A stretch of DNA of 64,000 bases from Lacticaseibacillus kribbianus. GTDB lineage: Bacteria > Bacillota > Bacilli > Lactobacillales > Lactobacillaceae. The stretch is from NCBI RefSeq assembly GCF_020180945.1, contig NZ_JAIPUL010000004.1:161820-225819 (forward strand). The letters run 5' to 3'. Both the position numbers and the translations under genes were made by a program. Below are positions 54,529 to 63,725 of the stretch, piece after piece (the stretch's first letter is position 1; each line of letters starts with the position of its first letter). Below the pieces are notes generated by a model. The model made no database searches. It saw only the letters and a list, made by a program, of their open reading frames with translations, and had not been told where the DNA came from.

Positions 54529-55776
54529 TTACTTGCGCGTGGCGCGGAGGCTTGGCGCCGCCACCCACAGCATGATGAGGTTGATCAGGAGCATGCACGC
54601 CGTGGAAATGAACACCACGTTGTAGTCGAACAGGCCGGCCAGCGTGCCGCCGAGCAGCGACCCGAACATGTTGCCCAGCGCCTGGAAGGACTGGTTCCAG
54701 GAAAAAATCGCGGAGGTCGCGCTTGCCGGGGAGTTTTTGGTCAACAGGGTCTGAATGGTCGGAAACAGCGCGCCGTCGGACACCCCGACCAAAAGCCGGA
54801 GGACGCCGAGCGTCCAGACGCTGGTGACGAAGCCCTGCGGGAAGTAGACCAGCACCGCGAACAGGTAGCCGGCCATCAGGATCTTGCCCGAGCCGTGCTT
54901 GTCGCCGTACGCGCCAAGCCTTGGCGCCGCCAGGATGTTGGAGATGCCGGGCAAGGCGGCGATGATGCCGGCGACGAAGGCCACGGCCCCGCCGTTGTGC
55001 ATCAGCTCCTTGACGTACAGGCTGATGATCGGCGCGATCGAGGTGTTGCCCAGCTGCACGAACAGGGTGGAAAACAGCAGCAGGATGATCAGCTTGGGGT
55101 TGTCGAACTGGCCGAGCAGCCCGCCCAGCAGGCCCTTGCCTTCGGTCTTCGGCCGCTCGATGGGAACGAAGTGCTCGGTGACCAGCGTGGCCGACAGGAG
55201 CCCGGCGATGAACAACAGCCCCGCGGTGATGAAAAAGGTGTTGCGGATGGAGAACACCGACGCCAGCGCGCCGCCGAGGATCGGGCCCATCAGCATCCCC
55301 GACGTCGAGCCGGTGACCAGGGTGCCGAGCGCCTTGCCCGCGTTTTGGCGCGGGGTCTGCGCGGCGATCAGCGCCTGGGCGTTGCTGATGAAGCCGGAAA
55401 ACAGCCCCTGCAGCGCCCGCAGCGCGATCAGCTGCCAGATGTTGGTCGCCAGGCCCATCAGAAACATCGCCGTGGCCATCCCGAAGCTGGCGCGGATCAG
55501 CATGATTTTGCGCCCCTTGCGATCGGCTAAGGCGCCCCAGATCGGCGACACGATGGCGGTGACCAGGAAGGTGGCCGCGTACACCAGACCGGAGTAAAAG
55601 GAGACCTCGGACTTGGTGAAGTCCCCCAGCTGGCTGACGTACAGCGACATGAACGGCATCAGCTCCGAGAAGGCGACCCCGGCGATGAAGGTGCACCCCC
55701 ACAGCACGTACAGGTTGCGCCGCCAGGGATTCTGCGGATTGTCCGCGTCGTCTTTCACTTCTATCACTTCTTTCAC
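54529..55776 (-). CDS. MFS multidrug efflux transporter (DHA1 type)
   Basis: This 415-residue protein has 12 predicted spans. MFS motif A appears as PIWGALADRKGRKIMLI after span 2, and the antiporter motif C-like LGTLVTGSTSGMLMGPILGGAL in span 5, typical of drug/H+ antiporters such as PmrA/LmrA-type exporters. The start is uncertain: GTG at 55776 or GTG at 55767; neither has a strong ribosome site. An upstream ATG near 55801 is in another frame. The 55777-56045 gap to the phosphoesterase gene holds nothing else recognisable. Confidence 0.88.
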   Translation of the reverse strand: MKEVIEVKDDADNPQNPWRRNLYVLWGCTFIAGVAFSELMPFMSLYVSQLGDFTKSEVSFYSGLVYAATFLVTAIVSPIWGALADRKGRKIMLIRASFGMATAMFLMGLATNIWQLIALRALQGLFSGFISNAQALIAAQTPRQNAGKALGTLVTGSTSGMLMGPILGGALASVFSIRNTFFITAGLLFIAGLLSATLVTEHFVPIERPKTEGKGLLGGLLGQFDNPKLIILLLFSTLFVQLGNTSIAPIISLYVKELMHNGGAVAFVAGIIAALPGISNILAAPRLGAYGDKHGSGKILMAGYLFAVLVYFPQGFVTSVWTLGVLRLLVGVSDGALFPTIQTLLTKNSPASATSAIFSWNQSFQALGNMFGSLLGGTLAGLFDYNVVFISTACMLLINLIMLWVAAPSLRATRK

Positions 55777-56045
55777 TTAACGTAACTTCCATTGTGGCCA
55801 ATAATTGTGAAGATTTTGTGAAGATGAGCGGGCCGAGAAGTTTAGGAAAGGGCTTTCTCCGCGTGCGGTTCGTGGTACACTACCGGCGGAGGCCGACGGG
55901 CAGGAGACCGCATGCGTTCACGAATCGGCGACCAGCGACCGTGCCGAACCGCGCGCCCGGCCTGCACTTTCAACGCCGTGGCCAAAACGCCGGCGCGGGT
56001 TGCGGGCCAACCGCGCGGCCGCACCAACTGAAAGGAAGTGTTGAG

Positions 56046-57092
56046 ATGACGTCACTATTCGTGTTGAGCGACGTGCACTACGACGGCACGCCCGAGCGCA
56101 CCCGGGCGCTTGCGGCGTGCCTCACCACCATCCAAGGCCTGGATGGTGAGGCGACGGTGATGATCGATGGGGATCTGACCAACCAGGGGCTGGCGGCGGA
56201 GTTCGCGGGCCTGGGGGATGTGCTGGCGGGGTTCGACGGGCTGACGTTTCTGCTAAACCTTGGCAACCACGACGTGCGCGGGCCCTTCTCAGCGGGCTGG
56301 GAGACGGCCCCGGATGCCGACCCGGCCCACTACCACCGGGTGACGGTGCCGGCCTTCACCGCGCTGCAGGCCAGGGTGCACTCCCCGATGACCGGGTGGT
56401 ACGACCGGATTGTCGTCGGTCCGTGGCTGGTGGTGGTGCTGAACCTCGAGCGCGGGCTCAAGGACGCCGCGGCCCTGTCCGATGCGCAGCTGACTTGGCT
56501 GGATCAGACGCTGGGTGCGGTGCCGACCGGCCTTACCCCGCTGGTGTTTTTGCACCAGCCGTTGAACCACACCCACTGGCGCAGCGACCTGTACGGCGGT
56601 TTTGGCACCTTCGACGCGCCGCTCAAGGGACTGCTCGGTCGGCACCCGAACACGGTGCTTTTGACCGGACACATTCACAACGGGTTCGGCTATACCGAGG
56701 TGATCCCCCGGTCCTACGCGACTTTGGTCGACCTGCCGGCGATGAGCGTCAGTGAGCTCGGCTACCGTGGCCTTGGCCTCGGCTACCGGCTGGTGCAAAA
56801 CGCGGCAGGCCTTGGGCTTGAGGCCTGGGACCTGGCCGCCGGCACTCGGCTGGCCCAGTACGACCAGGTCGTGGACCTGCCGACGCTGGGCGCGCTGACC
56901 GCCGGGCTGACGGAGGCGGCCAAACCCCGGCCAACCCCGGCCAAAGGGCTGCCGGAAGCGGCGAAAACTGTGCTAACCGCCGCCTACGACCAACCCGAGG
57001 GGGATGACCTCAGCGTGCCGCCGCGCGCGCTGTTCGGCCCGGACGTTCAGGCACGGGTGCACGCCTGGTGCCGGGCGGCCGCCGGGCGTTGA
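56046..57092 (+). CDS. Calcineurin-like metallophosphoesterase
   Basis: This 348-residue enzyme has all metallophosphoesterase motifs: DxH in FVLSDVHYDG, GDxxNxG in MIDGDLTNQG, GNHD in NLGNHDVRG, a distal His in FLHQPLNHTH, and GHxH in LTGHIHNG. The C-terminal about 60 residues are a Pro/Ala-rich helix pair. Cytoplasmic (no signal peptide). Possible substrates include cyclic nucleotides or phosphodiesters. ATG 56046 follows AAAGGAAG; the long in-frame extension to 55794 is Arg/Pro-rich non-coding composition. Confidence 0.88.
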   Translation: MTSLFVLSDVHYDGTPERTRALAACLTTIQGLDGEATVMIDGDLTNQGLAAEFAGLGDVLAGFDGLTFLLNLGNHDVRGPFSAGWETAPDADPAHYHRVTVPAFTALQARVHSPMTGWYDRIVVGPWLVVVLNLERGLKDAAALSDAQLTWLDQTLGAVPTGLTPLVFLHQPLNHTHWRSDLYGGFGTFDAPLKGLLGRHPNTVLLTGHIHNGFGYTEVIPRSYATLVDLPAMSVSELGYRGLGLGYRLVQNAAGLGLEAWDLAAGTRLAQYDQVVDLPTLGALTAGLTEAAKPRPTPAKGLPEAAKTVLTAAYDQPEGDDLSVPPRALFGPDVQARVHAWCRAAAGR

Positions 57093-57198
57093 GGCGGTGG
57101 GGCGCGTCGCGCAGCAGCGTTTCCCGCGCGGGGTGCATGGTTTCGGCGGAGCGGGTCGCGAGGTTGTTCGGCGGGTTGAGTCTGGGCGCGTCACGTCG

Positions 57199-57221
57199 TA
57201 TGATAAGTGAGTATTCACTTA
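57199..57221 (+). promoter_or_regulatory. Promoter -10 and operator candidate of the TetR gene
   Basis: TATGAT (57199-57204) abuts an inverted repeat TAAGTGA-GTAT-TCACTTA (57204-57221), as expected for an autoregulating TetR protein. Confidence 0.65.
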
Positions 57222-57254
57222 CCGGGCGCGACCCGGAGCAAAGGAAGCGAGCGC

Positions 57255-57908
57255 ATGAGCGTGAACGATGTGACCACCCTGTTCGACCAGTCGCTGGAAG
57301 CGGGGGACCTGACGGCCAAGCAAAAGGCGGTGCTGCGCGCCAGCCTCGAGCTCTTCGCCGCCCAGGGCTTTTCGCGCACCAGCACCGGCGACATTGCCAA
57401 GGCCGCCGGGGTGTCGGAGGGCACGGTATACAAGCGCTTCAAGACCAAGGAGGACATCCTTCAGGCCATCCTGGCGCCGTTTTTCCAGCAGGTGATCCCC
57501 CGGGTGGCCGGCGAGTTCGTCGACCAGGCGCTGACCGCACTGCCGCCGGATGTCGCGACCTTCCTGACGGCGGTACTGACCGACCGGCTGACCTTTGCCG
57601 TGCGCAACTACCAGGTGGTGAAGGTCGTGGTGGCCGAGGCCCTGCAACGCCCGCAGCTGGTGGCGCAGGTCAAAGCCACGTTCGAGCAGGCGGTGGTGCA
57701 GCGCCTGCTGCCGGCCATCGCGCACTACCAGCAGGCCGGGCAGCTGGTCGATTGGCCGCCGCTGCAGATTGTGCGCTACGTCGTCGGCACCATGGCGGGG
57801 GACCTGCTGCCGCAGCTCATCACGGGCCAGCCGGTCGACGTGGCCGCCATCGTGCCGCGCGAGGTGACCTTCCTGCTGCGCGGACTGCGGCCGGACCCGC
57901 AGGCGTGA
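57255..57908 (+). CDS. TetR/AcrR-family transcriptional regulator
   Basis: This 217-residue protein has the TetR helix-turn-helix (KAVLRASLELFAAQGFSRTSTGDIAKAAGVSEGTVYKRFKTKEDIL, about residues 24-68) and an all-helical ligand domain. ATG 57255 follows AAGGAAG; an in-frame extension to 57207 overlaps the operator. It has no adjacent transporter or enzyme in the same unit, so its main target lies elsewhere or is the metallophosphoesterase upstream. Confidence 0.9.
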   Translation: MSVNDVTTLFDQSLEAGDLTAKQKAVLRASLELFAAQGFSRTSTGDIAKAAGVSEGTVYKRFKTKEDILQAILAPFFQQVIPRVAGEFVDQALTALPPDVATFLTAVLTDRLTFAVRNYQVVKVVVAEALQRPQLVAQVKATFEQAVVQRLLPAIAHYQQAGQLVDWPPLQIVRYVVGTMAGDLLPQLITGQPVDVAAIVPREVTFLLRGLRPDPQA

Positions 57909-57930
57909 AGGACATTCAGCGATAGACTGA

Positions 57931-57975
57931 CCAAGCCCCGCCTGGTTTGCAGTGTGCAAAACAGGCGGGGCTTGG
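57931..57975. terminator. Hairpin between the TetR and Mga-like genes
   Basis: CCAAGCCCCGCCTG (57931-57944) pairs with CAGGCGGGGCTTGG (57962-57975), with an inner TTTGCA/TGCAAA stem. No T-run, so termination efficiency is uncertain. Confidence 0.65.
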
Positions 57976-58050
57976 TGTGTCGTGTGGCAATTGCGTAATC
58001 TAGATCAGGCGGCAACGCGCCGAGGCGCTGGACCGGCGATTGGATCGCCC

Positions 58051-59538
58051 CTAGCCGGCGGTCGACTCGGCGTTGCGGCGCAGCTTCGCCGAGTACAGCG
58101 TGATGATCTGCCGGTACAGGCGGTGGTAGTCGGCTTCGGTCGCGTCGAGGTACCACGTGATGCGCGGGCCGGCGAAGTCGGGCAGGGCGCCGGCCGCGAA
58201 GTCGTCGGCGGTTGCGATCAACAGATCCGCCTGGTTGAGGTCGGCGTCTTGGTGCAGCACGGCCGCGGCGCCGATGTTGGCCAAAAAGCGCCGGACGTTA
58301 GCCGTGGCGATGTCGGTGTTGGGCATCCACAGCGCGACGTGGACGCGATCGGTCCAAGCGTTGCGGGTGCGGTAGGGCACGAACAGGTCGCACAGCACGG
58401 TGACGAAGGCCGCCCCGTCGGTTTTGAACGGGGCCATGTCCAACGTGTCGGGCAGGGTCTTAACGAAGGCGGTCAGGAGTGCTTGAAGGTGTGGCTGCTG
58501 GTAGCTCAGCTGGCTGGTGGTGAAAAAGTCGGCGGGCTTGACGTAATCGCCGCCCATGACGGTCCACGCCAGGCACAGCCTGAGCAGGTTCATCACCAGC
58601 TGCGGGTCCTCCCACATCGGCGCGGCGATGGTGTCGTCGCAGTTGCTCAGGTAGGCCATCAGCGCGGCGGCCACCTGCCACGGCAGGGCGTCTTGTGCCT
58701 GCAGGGTGGTCATCAGCGCGCTTTCCTGCGGCGTCAGCGGCGTGAAGCGAAGGCTTTTGGCTTGGACAAACAGGAAGAATCGGCTCTCGTCGCGCAGCGC
58801 ACGGGTCGGCAGGCGCGGGAAGGTCGCGTGGGTGTAGACCGTGTCGGGCGCAGTCAGTGGCAAAGGCGCGCCGTCCCAGGTCACAGTGAAGCCGTGGGCC
58901 AGCCGGGTGCGGCACACCGCCCAAAACACCTGCTCCTGGGTGCGGGTGATGGGATCCGTCGAAGCGGTCGGCAGCTGGTCGTACTGCGTCGCCACCGCGC
59001 GCGCATCGATCGCGGCGAAGGGCCACTTGGTGCCGTGAAAGCCCAGCCAGTAAAAGGCGTTGAGAAACAGGCGCACCTGCTTCTCGTCGCCGGTGAAGCG
59101 CGCCTGCGTCAGCGAGAGCTTGAGGCGAAAGCGCGCGAGAAACTTGCGCACCGGCGCCGTCTTGCGCAGCAGCGTGGAGTGGCTGATGAAGTGCGTCGCA
59201 CAGAACTGGTCGATGCTCGGCAGGTTGCTTTGGGCGACGTAATCGATGAACTGAAAGGCAAGCGCCTCCTCCAGCAGGTGGGCGCGGTACCGGTCCACGG
59301 GCAGGACCACCCGCCCGCGGGTCAGGGCACGCTTGACCTCGGGGCGGCTGGCCGACGTGGTCGCGGCCAGGTCGCGCGCAAGCTCCTGGAAGATGTTGTA
59401 GCTCTGCTGGTAGGACAGGCTGAGGCGCTTGCTGAGGTCGGTGATGGTCAGGGGGTCGCCGTGCTGGCTGACCAGGGTGCGATACATTGCGAACTTTTGC
59501 AAATCGGCCCGTTCTAGAAAAATCTCCTCGAATCGCAT
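58051..59538 (-). CDS. Mga/AtxA-like transcriptional regulator (minus-strand partner)
   Basis: This 495-residue protein has the Mga-family plan: an N-terminal winged helix (ADLQKFAMYRTLVSQHGDPLTITDLSKRLSLSYQQSYNIFQELARDL), a second Mga helix-turn-helix (about 95-130, FCATHFISHSTLLRKTAPVRKFL), PRD-like helical domains, and a C-terminal EIIB-like segment (VHVALWMPNTDIATANVRRFL...QADLLIATADDF). PRD/EIIB parts in this family link regulation to the phosphotransferase system. GGGAGGGG precedes the ATG. It is divergent from a second Mga-like gene with which it shares architecture but limited identity. Confidence 0.83.
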   Translation of the reverse strand: MRFEEIFLERADLQKFAMYRTLVSQHGDPLTITDLSKRLSLSYQQSYNIFQELARDLAATTSASRPEVKRALTRGRVVLPVDRYRAHLLEEALAFQFIDYVAQSNLPSIDQFCATHFISHSTLLRKTAPVRKFLARFRLKLSLTQARFTGDEKQVRLFLNAFYWLGFHGTKWPFAAIDARAVATQYDQLPTASTDPITRTQEQVFWAVCRTRLAHGFTVTWDGAPLPLTAPDTVYTHATFPRLPTRALRDESRFFLFVQAKSLRFTPLTPQESALMTTLQAQDALPWQVAAALMAYLSNCDDTIAAPMWEDPQLVMNLLRLCLAWTVMGGDYVKPADFFTTSQLSYQQPHLQALLTAFVKTLPDTLDMAPFKTDGAAFVTVLCDLFVPYRTRNAWTDRVHVALWMPNTDIATANVRRFLANIGAAAVLHQDADLNQADLLIATADDFAAGALPDFAGPRITWYLDATEADYHRLYRQIITLYSAKLRRNAESTAG

Positions 59539-59709
59539 AACCCACGCCCCTCCCTGTTTGACTCCGGTATATCAAAAAGATGAACTTTGCGGCCGTTATT
59601 TTTAATCGACTTTTCATTGAAAAATTGGGTGAGGGAATATAAATGCCGCTGTTCGGGCCGTTATGGCACCGTTTGCGCAAAACAAGTTATCAATATATGG
59701 AAAACTTAA

Positions 59710-59739
59710 TTGAAACGCCGGCGCGGCCAAGGGTATAAT
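59710..59739 (+). promoter_or_regulatory. Promoter of the plus-strand Mga-like gene
   Basis: TTGAAA (59710-59715), 18-bp spacer, perfect TATAAT (59734-59739). The palindrome CGTTCGAACG (59745-59754) lies at the start site. The whole 59539-59789 region is AT-rich compared with its surroundings. Confidence 0.65.
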
Positions 59740-59789
59740 TGAGCCGTTCGAACGTCGGATACTTTAGGATTTTTGGGGGAAATATTACA

Positions 59790-61352
59790 ATGCGCGGACG
59801 CGAAGATATCTTTCTGTCGATGTCAGAGACGGAAAAAATGAGCTTGTTCCGCAAGATCGTCAACTCCCGAACCGCCCAGACGCCAGTCGCGGATCGGATC
59901 GTTGCCGAGCTTTCACACAAGCCGCTGGTCAAGGACGTGAATCTCAAGCAGATCGCGTCTTTGACCGGCCGTAACTACGGGAGTGTTTACAACACCTACA
60001 ACGGGCTGGTCGCCGCCTTGACGGACATGACCGGCAGCAAGTCCATCAGCACCAAGAAGCTGTTCAACCTGTCCTCGAGCTCGGTGCGCTACTACTTCGT
60101 CAACCAAAGCCACCCGTACCTGTTCCTGCAGGCGCTTTTGACCCACCAGTACGAGAACTTCGACGAGTTCCTGGCGGCCCAGGAGACCTCCAAGGCCACG
60201 ATGCTGCGGCACCTGAAGCCGCTGCGGGACTTCTCGCGCAAGTTCGGGGTGCGCTTTTCCTATGAGACCCTGCGGCTGCAGGGCGAGGAGAACCGCATCC
60301 GCGTGTTTTTGACCATGGTCTACTGGCTGGCCACGGACGGGGCGGGGTGGCCCTTCTCAGACCTGGACCGGGAGACCATCGGCTCGGTCGTCGACCAGGT
60401 GGTGAAGCTGTACGACGTGGGGACGCCGAACATCGTCACCCGCGAGATCGCGATGTACTACGTCGCCATCTCGTACTACCGCATCAAGGACGGCAACGCG
60501 ATCGCCTACGACGAGGCGACCTTGACGCTGAAGTACCCGACCGCCAACGTGTTCGAGGAGCTGCAGGACGCCTTCCCGTGGCCGAGCATCAGCCTCTCCG
60601 AGCAGCTGGGTGAAAGCGCGGCGGTGTACTTCCTGTTCAACTTCCTGCCGTTTTACGTCACGACCAACCCGGCGCAGCTGGAGCTGACGGTGCAGCGCTT
60701 CAAGCGCTACAACCCGAGCATCTACACGCTTGTCACCGACTTTCTAGCGAAGCTGCCGGTGTCTTTCGTGGAGCAAAACCGGCTGCCGGCCCAGGCGATG
60801 AACATGCTCAAGGCCAACCTGCTGGCCAATACGGTGTCGACGCTCGAGTTCGGCGACGACGTGTCCCAGACCATCGCCTACGAGATCAACGCCAAGCTGG
60901 AGCAGATTCCGGCCAACGTCGCGCTGCAAAAAAAGGTGCGCCAGACGCTGGAGCACGTGATCTTCACCCGCAAGCTCGACGAGTTCAACCCGGTGCTCGA
61001 CACCCTGGTCGATTCGTTCTACCACAACCTGCTGCACCTGGCGACGCAGTTCATCCCACCGGTGAAGGTCAAGGTGGCGCTGGTGATCGAGCAGACGGTG
61101 CTCGGGTACATCGACCTGCTGGCGTTTTTGATCAGCCAGCCGATCGTCGAGATCCTCGAGCCCGAGCAGATCGCAGAGGCCGACCTCGTGATCGAAAGCT
61201 CTACCGTGCCGGATGCGGCGGCCAAGCGCGGGGATGTGCTGACCTACAAGTGGGCCGCCAATTCGTCCAACGACTGGTTCGGCGAGCTGTACGCCGAGAT
61301 CCGCCAGATCTGGGACAACAAGCTCAGCCTGGGTGGCGCCGTTGACTACTGA
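59790..61352 (+). CDS. Mga/AtxA-like transcriptional regulator (plus-strand partner)
   Basis: This 520-residue protein repeats the Mga plan: N-terminal winged helix (DVNLKQIASLTGRNYGSVYNTYNGLVAAL), Mga-type second helix-turn-helix (EFLAAQETSKATMLRHLKPLRDFSRKFGVRFSYETLRLQGEENRIR), PRD-like middle, and C-terminal EIIB-like fold (KVKVALVIEQTVLGYIDLLAFLI...EADLVIESSTV). ATG 59790 follows GGGGGA (59775-59780). Its stop lies inside the start region of the FLP-like gene, so those two are translationally coupled. Confidence 0.83.
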   Translation: MRGREDIFLSMSETEKMSLFRKIVNSRTAQTPVADRIVAELSHKPLVKDVNLKQIASLTGRNYGSVYNTYNGLVAALTDMTGSKSISTKKLFNLSSSSVRYYFVNQSHPYLFLQALLTHQYENFDEFLAAQETSKATMLRHLKPLRDFSRKFGVRFSYETLRLQGEENRIRVFLTMVYWLATDGAGWPFSDLDRETIGSVVDQVVKLYDVGTPNIVTREIAMYYVAISYYRIKDGNAIAYDEATLTLKYPTANVFEELQDAFPWPSISLSEQLGESAAVYFLFNFLPFYVTTNPAQLELTVQRFKRYNPSIYTLVTDFLAKLPVSFVEQNRLPAQAMNMLKANLLANTVSTLEFGDDVSQTIAYEINAKLEQIPANVALQKKVRQTLEHVIFTRKLDEFNPVLDTLVDSFYHNLLHLATQFIPPVKVKVALVIEQTVLGYIDLLAFLISQPIVEILEPEQIAEADLVIESSTVPDAAAKRGDVLTYKWAANSSNDWFGELYAEIRQIWDNKLSLGGAVDY

Positions 61353-62025
61353 GCACGCGCCGCACCTGTGCGTGGCCACCGTGCCGATCTTCAAGCACCT
61401 GCCTGAGGCGATGCTGACGCGGATCGGTGGGGTGGTGCAGCACACGCACTTTGAGAAGGGCGCCTCGCTTTATTTGACCGGCAGCCCCGCGGATGCGCTG
61501 TACATCATCCACGAGGGCCAAGTCAAGGTCTCGCGCGGTCTGGCCGACGGGCGCGAGCAGATCGTGCGGCTGCTTGAGCCGGGCGATTTTGACGGCGACC
61601 ACGGGCTGTTTGTCGCCGAGCAGCACACCGCAAGCGCCACGGCCACCGCGCCGGTGTCCGCCTGCGTGCTCTACAAGCGCGAGTTCCAGCACCTGTTGGC
61701 CGACGCGCCCGACGTGTCCTTTGCCGTCATGCAGGAGCTGACGCGGCGCATCGACACGCTGGAGGCCAAGACCACCGCGGCGATGGCACCGGTGGAGGCG
61801 CGGCTGGCCGACTACCTGCTGGAACAGAAGCAGCCGGAGTTTCGCCTGCCGATGAAGAAAAAGGACCTGGCGCAGTACCTCGGCACCACGCCCGAGACCC
61901 TGAGCCGGCGCCTGAAGACCTTCACCAAGGCCGGCCTGATTGAGGAGGTGCGCCCGGGCGTGATTCGGGTGCTCGATGCCTCCGGGCTGGCGGCGCAATC
62001 GGCCTTGCAAGAACCCCTGGCGTGA
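61333..62025 (+). CDS. flp: Crp/Fnr-family regulator, FLP-like with two cysteines
   Basis: This 230-residue protein has the cyclic-nucleotide-binding beta-roll (FEKGASLYLTGSPADALYIIHEGQVKVSRGLADGREQIVRLLEPGDFDG) and a C-terminal Crp-type helix-turn-helix (KKKDLAQYLGTTPETLSRRLKTFTKAGLI). It has no four-Cys iron-sulphur set but has Cys13 and Cys111. Lactobacillus casei FLP uses two cysteines (5 and 102), nearly the same distance apart, as a redox-sensitive disulfide. Start is GTG 61333 or TTG 61342; both overlap the Mga-like gene. The promoter of serS lies within its last codons. Confidence 0.87.
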   Translation: MAPLTTEHAPHLCVATVPIFKHLPEAMLTRIGGVVQHTHFEKGASLYLTGSPADALYIIHEGQVKVSRGLADGREQIVRLLEPGDFDGDHGLFVAEQHTASATATAPVSACVLYKREFQHLLADAPDVSFAVMQELTRRIDTLEAKTTAAMAPVEARLADYLLEQKQPEFRLPMKKKDLAQYLGTTPETLSRRLKTFTKAGLIEEVRPGVIRVLDASGLAAQSALQEPLA

Positions 62026-62033
62026 CGTATGAT
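62005..62033 (+). promoter_or_regulatory. Promoter of the T-box-serS unit
   Basis: TTGCAA (62005-62010), 17-bp spacer, TATGAT (62028-62033). The -35 lies within the flp-like coding end. Confidence 0.75.
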
Positions 62034-62034
62034 A

Positions 62035-62247
62035 GGGGCACATAGCAAACACGTGAGTAGGCGCTTAAGGGCAGTGCAGAGAGGTGACGGTTGGTGCAAG
62101 TCACTCAGGCCCGCATTCCAGCGCGACAGTGGGCGGCGATGAGCTGCACGGCAGCGACCGTTATCGTTTGAGGGTGGCCTGGTGGCCAAACTTGGGTGGT
62201 ACCGCGGAAAGAAGCCTTTCGTCCCAATTAGGACGAGGGGCTTTTTT
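62035..62247 (+). ncRNA. T-box riboswitch of serS
   Basis: The conserved T-box sequence GGGTGGTACCGCGG is at 62194-62207. Stem I features are present: AGTA (62054), AGAGAG followed by a GGTGAC/GTCAC stem with the GGTTGGTGCAA apical part. The terminator is AAGCC...CGTCC pairing with GGACG...GGCTT, then a T-run (62211-62247). The specifier cannot be fixed by eye: a TCC in the ATTCCAG stretch and an AGT in GACAGTGG are both serine codons. Uncharged tRNA-Ser should favour antitermination into serS. Confidence 0.93.
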
Positions 62248-62279
62248 GCTTTTTTCACGGATGAATAGGAGGAATTGCG

Positions 62280-63560
62280 ATGTTAGACATCAAGGTACTG
62301 CGCAACGACCCGGACTGGGCCAAGACAAAGCTCGGCGCGCGCGGCGTCAAGCCGGAGAAGATCGATGAGGTGCTCGCGCTCGATGAAAAGCGCCGCGGCA
62401 TCATCGTCAAGACCGAGGAGCTGAAGGCCCGCCGCAACCAGGTCTCCGACCAGATTGCGGCCAAGAAGCGCAACAAGGAAAAGGCCGATGACGAAATCGC
62501 CGCGATGCGCGAGGTCGGCAAGGAAATCGGCGCGCTGGACAAGGAGCTGGCCGCGGTTCAAACCGAGCAGGACGACATCCTGGTGCGCCTGCCGAACTTC
62601 CCGGCCGATGACGTGCCGATGTCCATGGACGAAAACGACGCGCGCGAGGAGTACAAGTGGGGCACGCCGCGCCAGTTCGACTTCACCCCGAAGGCCCACT
62701 ACGAGCTCGGCGAGGCCCTCGGCATCCTCGACTTCGAGCGCGCCGCCAAGGTGTCCGGCGCCCGCTTCGTCTACTACAAGGGTGCGGGCGCGCGCCTCGA
62801 GCGCGCCGTCTACAACTTTTTCCTGGACGAGCACTACAAGGAAGGCTACACCGAGATGATCACGCCGTACTTGGTGAACGACGACTCGATGTTTGGCACC
62901 GGCCAGTTCCCGAAGTTCACCGAGGACGTGTACTCGATCACCAACGACGGCGAGCCGCTGACGCTGATCCCGACCGCCGAGGTGCCGCTGGTCAACTACT
63001 ACCGCGGTGACATCATCGACGCCGAAAAGCTGCCGATCAGCTTCACCGCGCTGTCTCCGGCCTTTCGCTCCGAGGCGGGCAGCGCCGGGCGCGACACCCG
63101 CGGGCTGATCCGGATGCACCAGTTCAACAAGGTCGAGATGGTCAAGTTCTGCAAGCCGGAGGACTCCTGGAACGAGCTGAAGAACCTGATTCACGACGCC
63201 GAGGACCTGCTGCAAAAGCTGGGCCTGCCGTACCACGTGATCACCCTGGCCTCCGGCGACGCCAGCTTCACCAGCGCCAAGACCAACGACCTTGAAGTCT
63301 GGCTGCCGGCCCAGGATCGCTACCGCGAGATCTCCAGCTGCTCCAACTGCACGGACTTCCAGGCCCGCCGCGCCCAGATCCGCTACCGCGACGACAACGG
63401 CAAGCCACAGTTCGTCCACACCCTGAACGGCTCCGGTCTGGCGGTGGGTCGCGCCGTGGCCGCCATCCTCGAGAACTACCAGAACGAAGACGGCAGCGTC
63501 ACGATCCCGGACGTGCTGGTGCCGTACATGGCCGGCCAGACCGTCATCACAGCAGAATAA
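62280..63560 (+). CDS. serS: Seryl-tRNA synthetase
   Basis: This 426-residue class II synthetase charges tRNA-Ser. The N-terminal coiled-coil arm covers about residues 30-100 ([27 protein letters not shown]). The catalytic core has motif 2 ([29 protein letters not shown]), the serine-binding [11 protein letters not shown] region, and motif 3 ([17 protein letters not shown]). AATAGGAGG precedes the ATG. Controlled by the upstream T-box and followed by a clean terminator. Confidence 0.98.
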   Translation: MLDIKVLRNDPDWAKTKLGARGVKPEKIDEVLALDEKRRGIIVKTEELKARRNQVSDQIAAKKRNKEKADDEIAAMREVGKEIGALDKELAAVQTEQDDILVRLPNFPADDVPMSMDENDAREEYKWGTPRQFDFTPKAHYELGEALGILDFERAAKVSGARFVYYKGAGARLERAVYNFFLDEHYKEGYTEMITPYLVNDDSMFGTGQFPKFTEDVYSITNDGEPLTLIPTAEVPLVNYYRGDIIDAEKLPISFTALSPAFRSEAGSAGRDTRGLIRMHQFNKVEMVKFCKPEDSWNELKNLIHDAEDLLQKLGLPYHVITLASGDASFTSAKTNDLEVWLPAQDRYREISSCSNCTDFQARRAQIRYRDDNGKPQFVHTLNGSGLAVGRAVAAILENYQNEDGSVTIPDVLVPYMAGQTVITAE

Positions 63561-63568
63561 GTCAGAAG

Positions 63569-63593
63569 GGCAGCCCGCGTGGCTGCCTTTTTT
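63569..63593 (+). terminator. Terminator of serS
   Basis: GGCAGCC (63569-63575) pairs with GGCTGCC (63581-63587), followed by six T. Confidence 0.93.
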
Positions 63594-63596
63594 GTA

Positions 63597-63670
63597 ACCA
63601 GGGCGGCGCAAGGCGCACTTAGGCCACCGGCCAGCGTAAGGAGCGGCCGCTGGCTTGCAGAGCCCGACGA
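63597..63670. repeat. Short member of the border-conserved intergenic repeat family
   Basis: The left border ACCAGGGCGGCGCAAGGCGC and right border AGCCCGACGA match the elements at 4282-4531. The core is only about 40 bp and forms a GCCAGC/GCTGGC hairpin. It lies between serS and the rRNA operon promoters. Confidence 0.65.
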
Positions 63671-63725
63671 TGACCGTTCCTTCTCGAAAAGTTTCCCGGA
63701 TCCCGAACTTTTTTGGCTTTCGGGG

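Noticed and set aside
55794..56045. N-terminal extension of the metallophosphoesterase
   Set aside because: The extra 84 residues are Arg/Pro-rich and without family similarity. ATG 56046 has a good ribosome site and begins at the first conserved strand.
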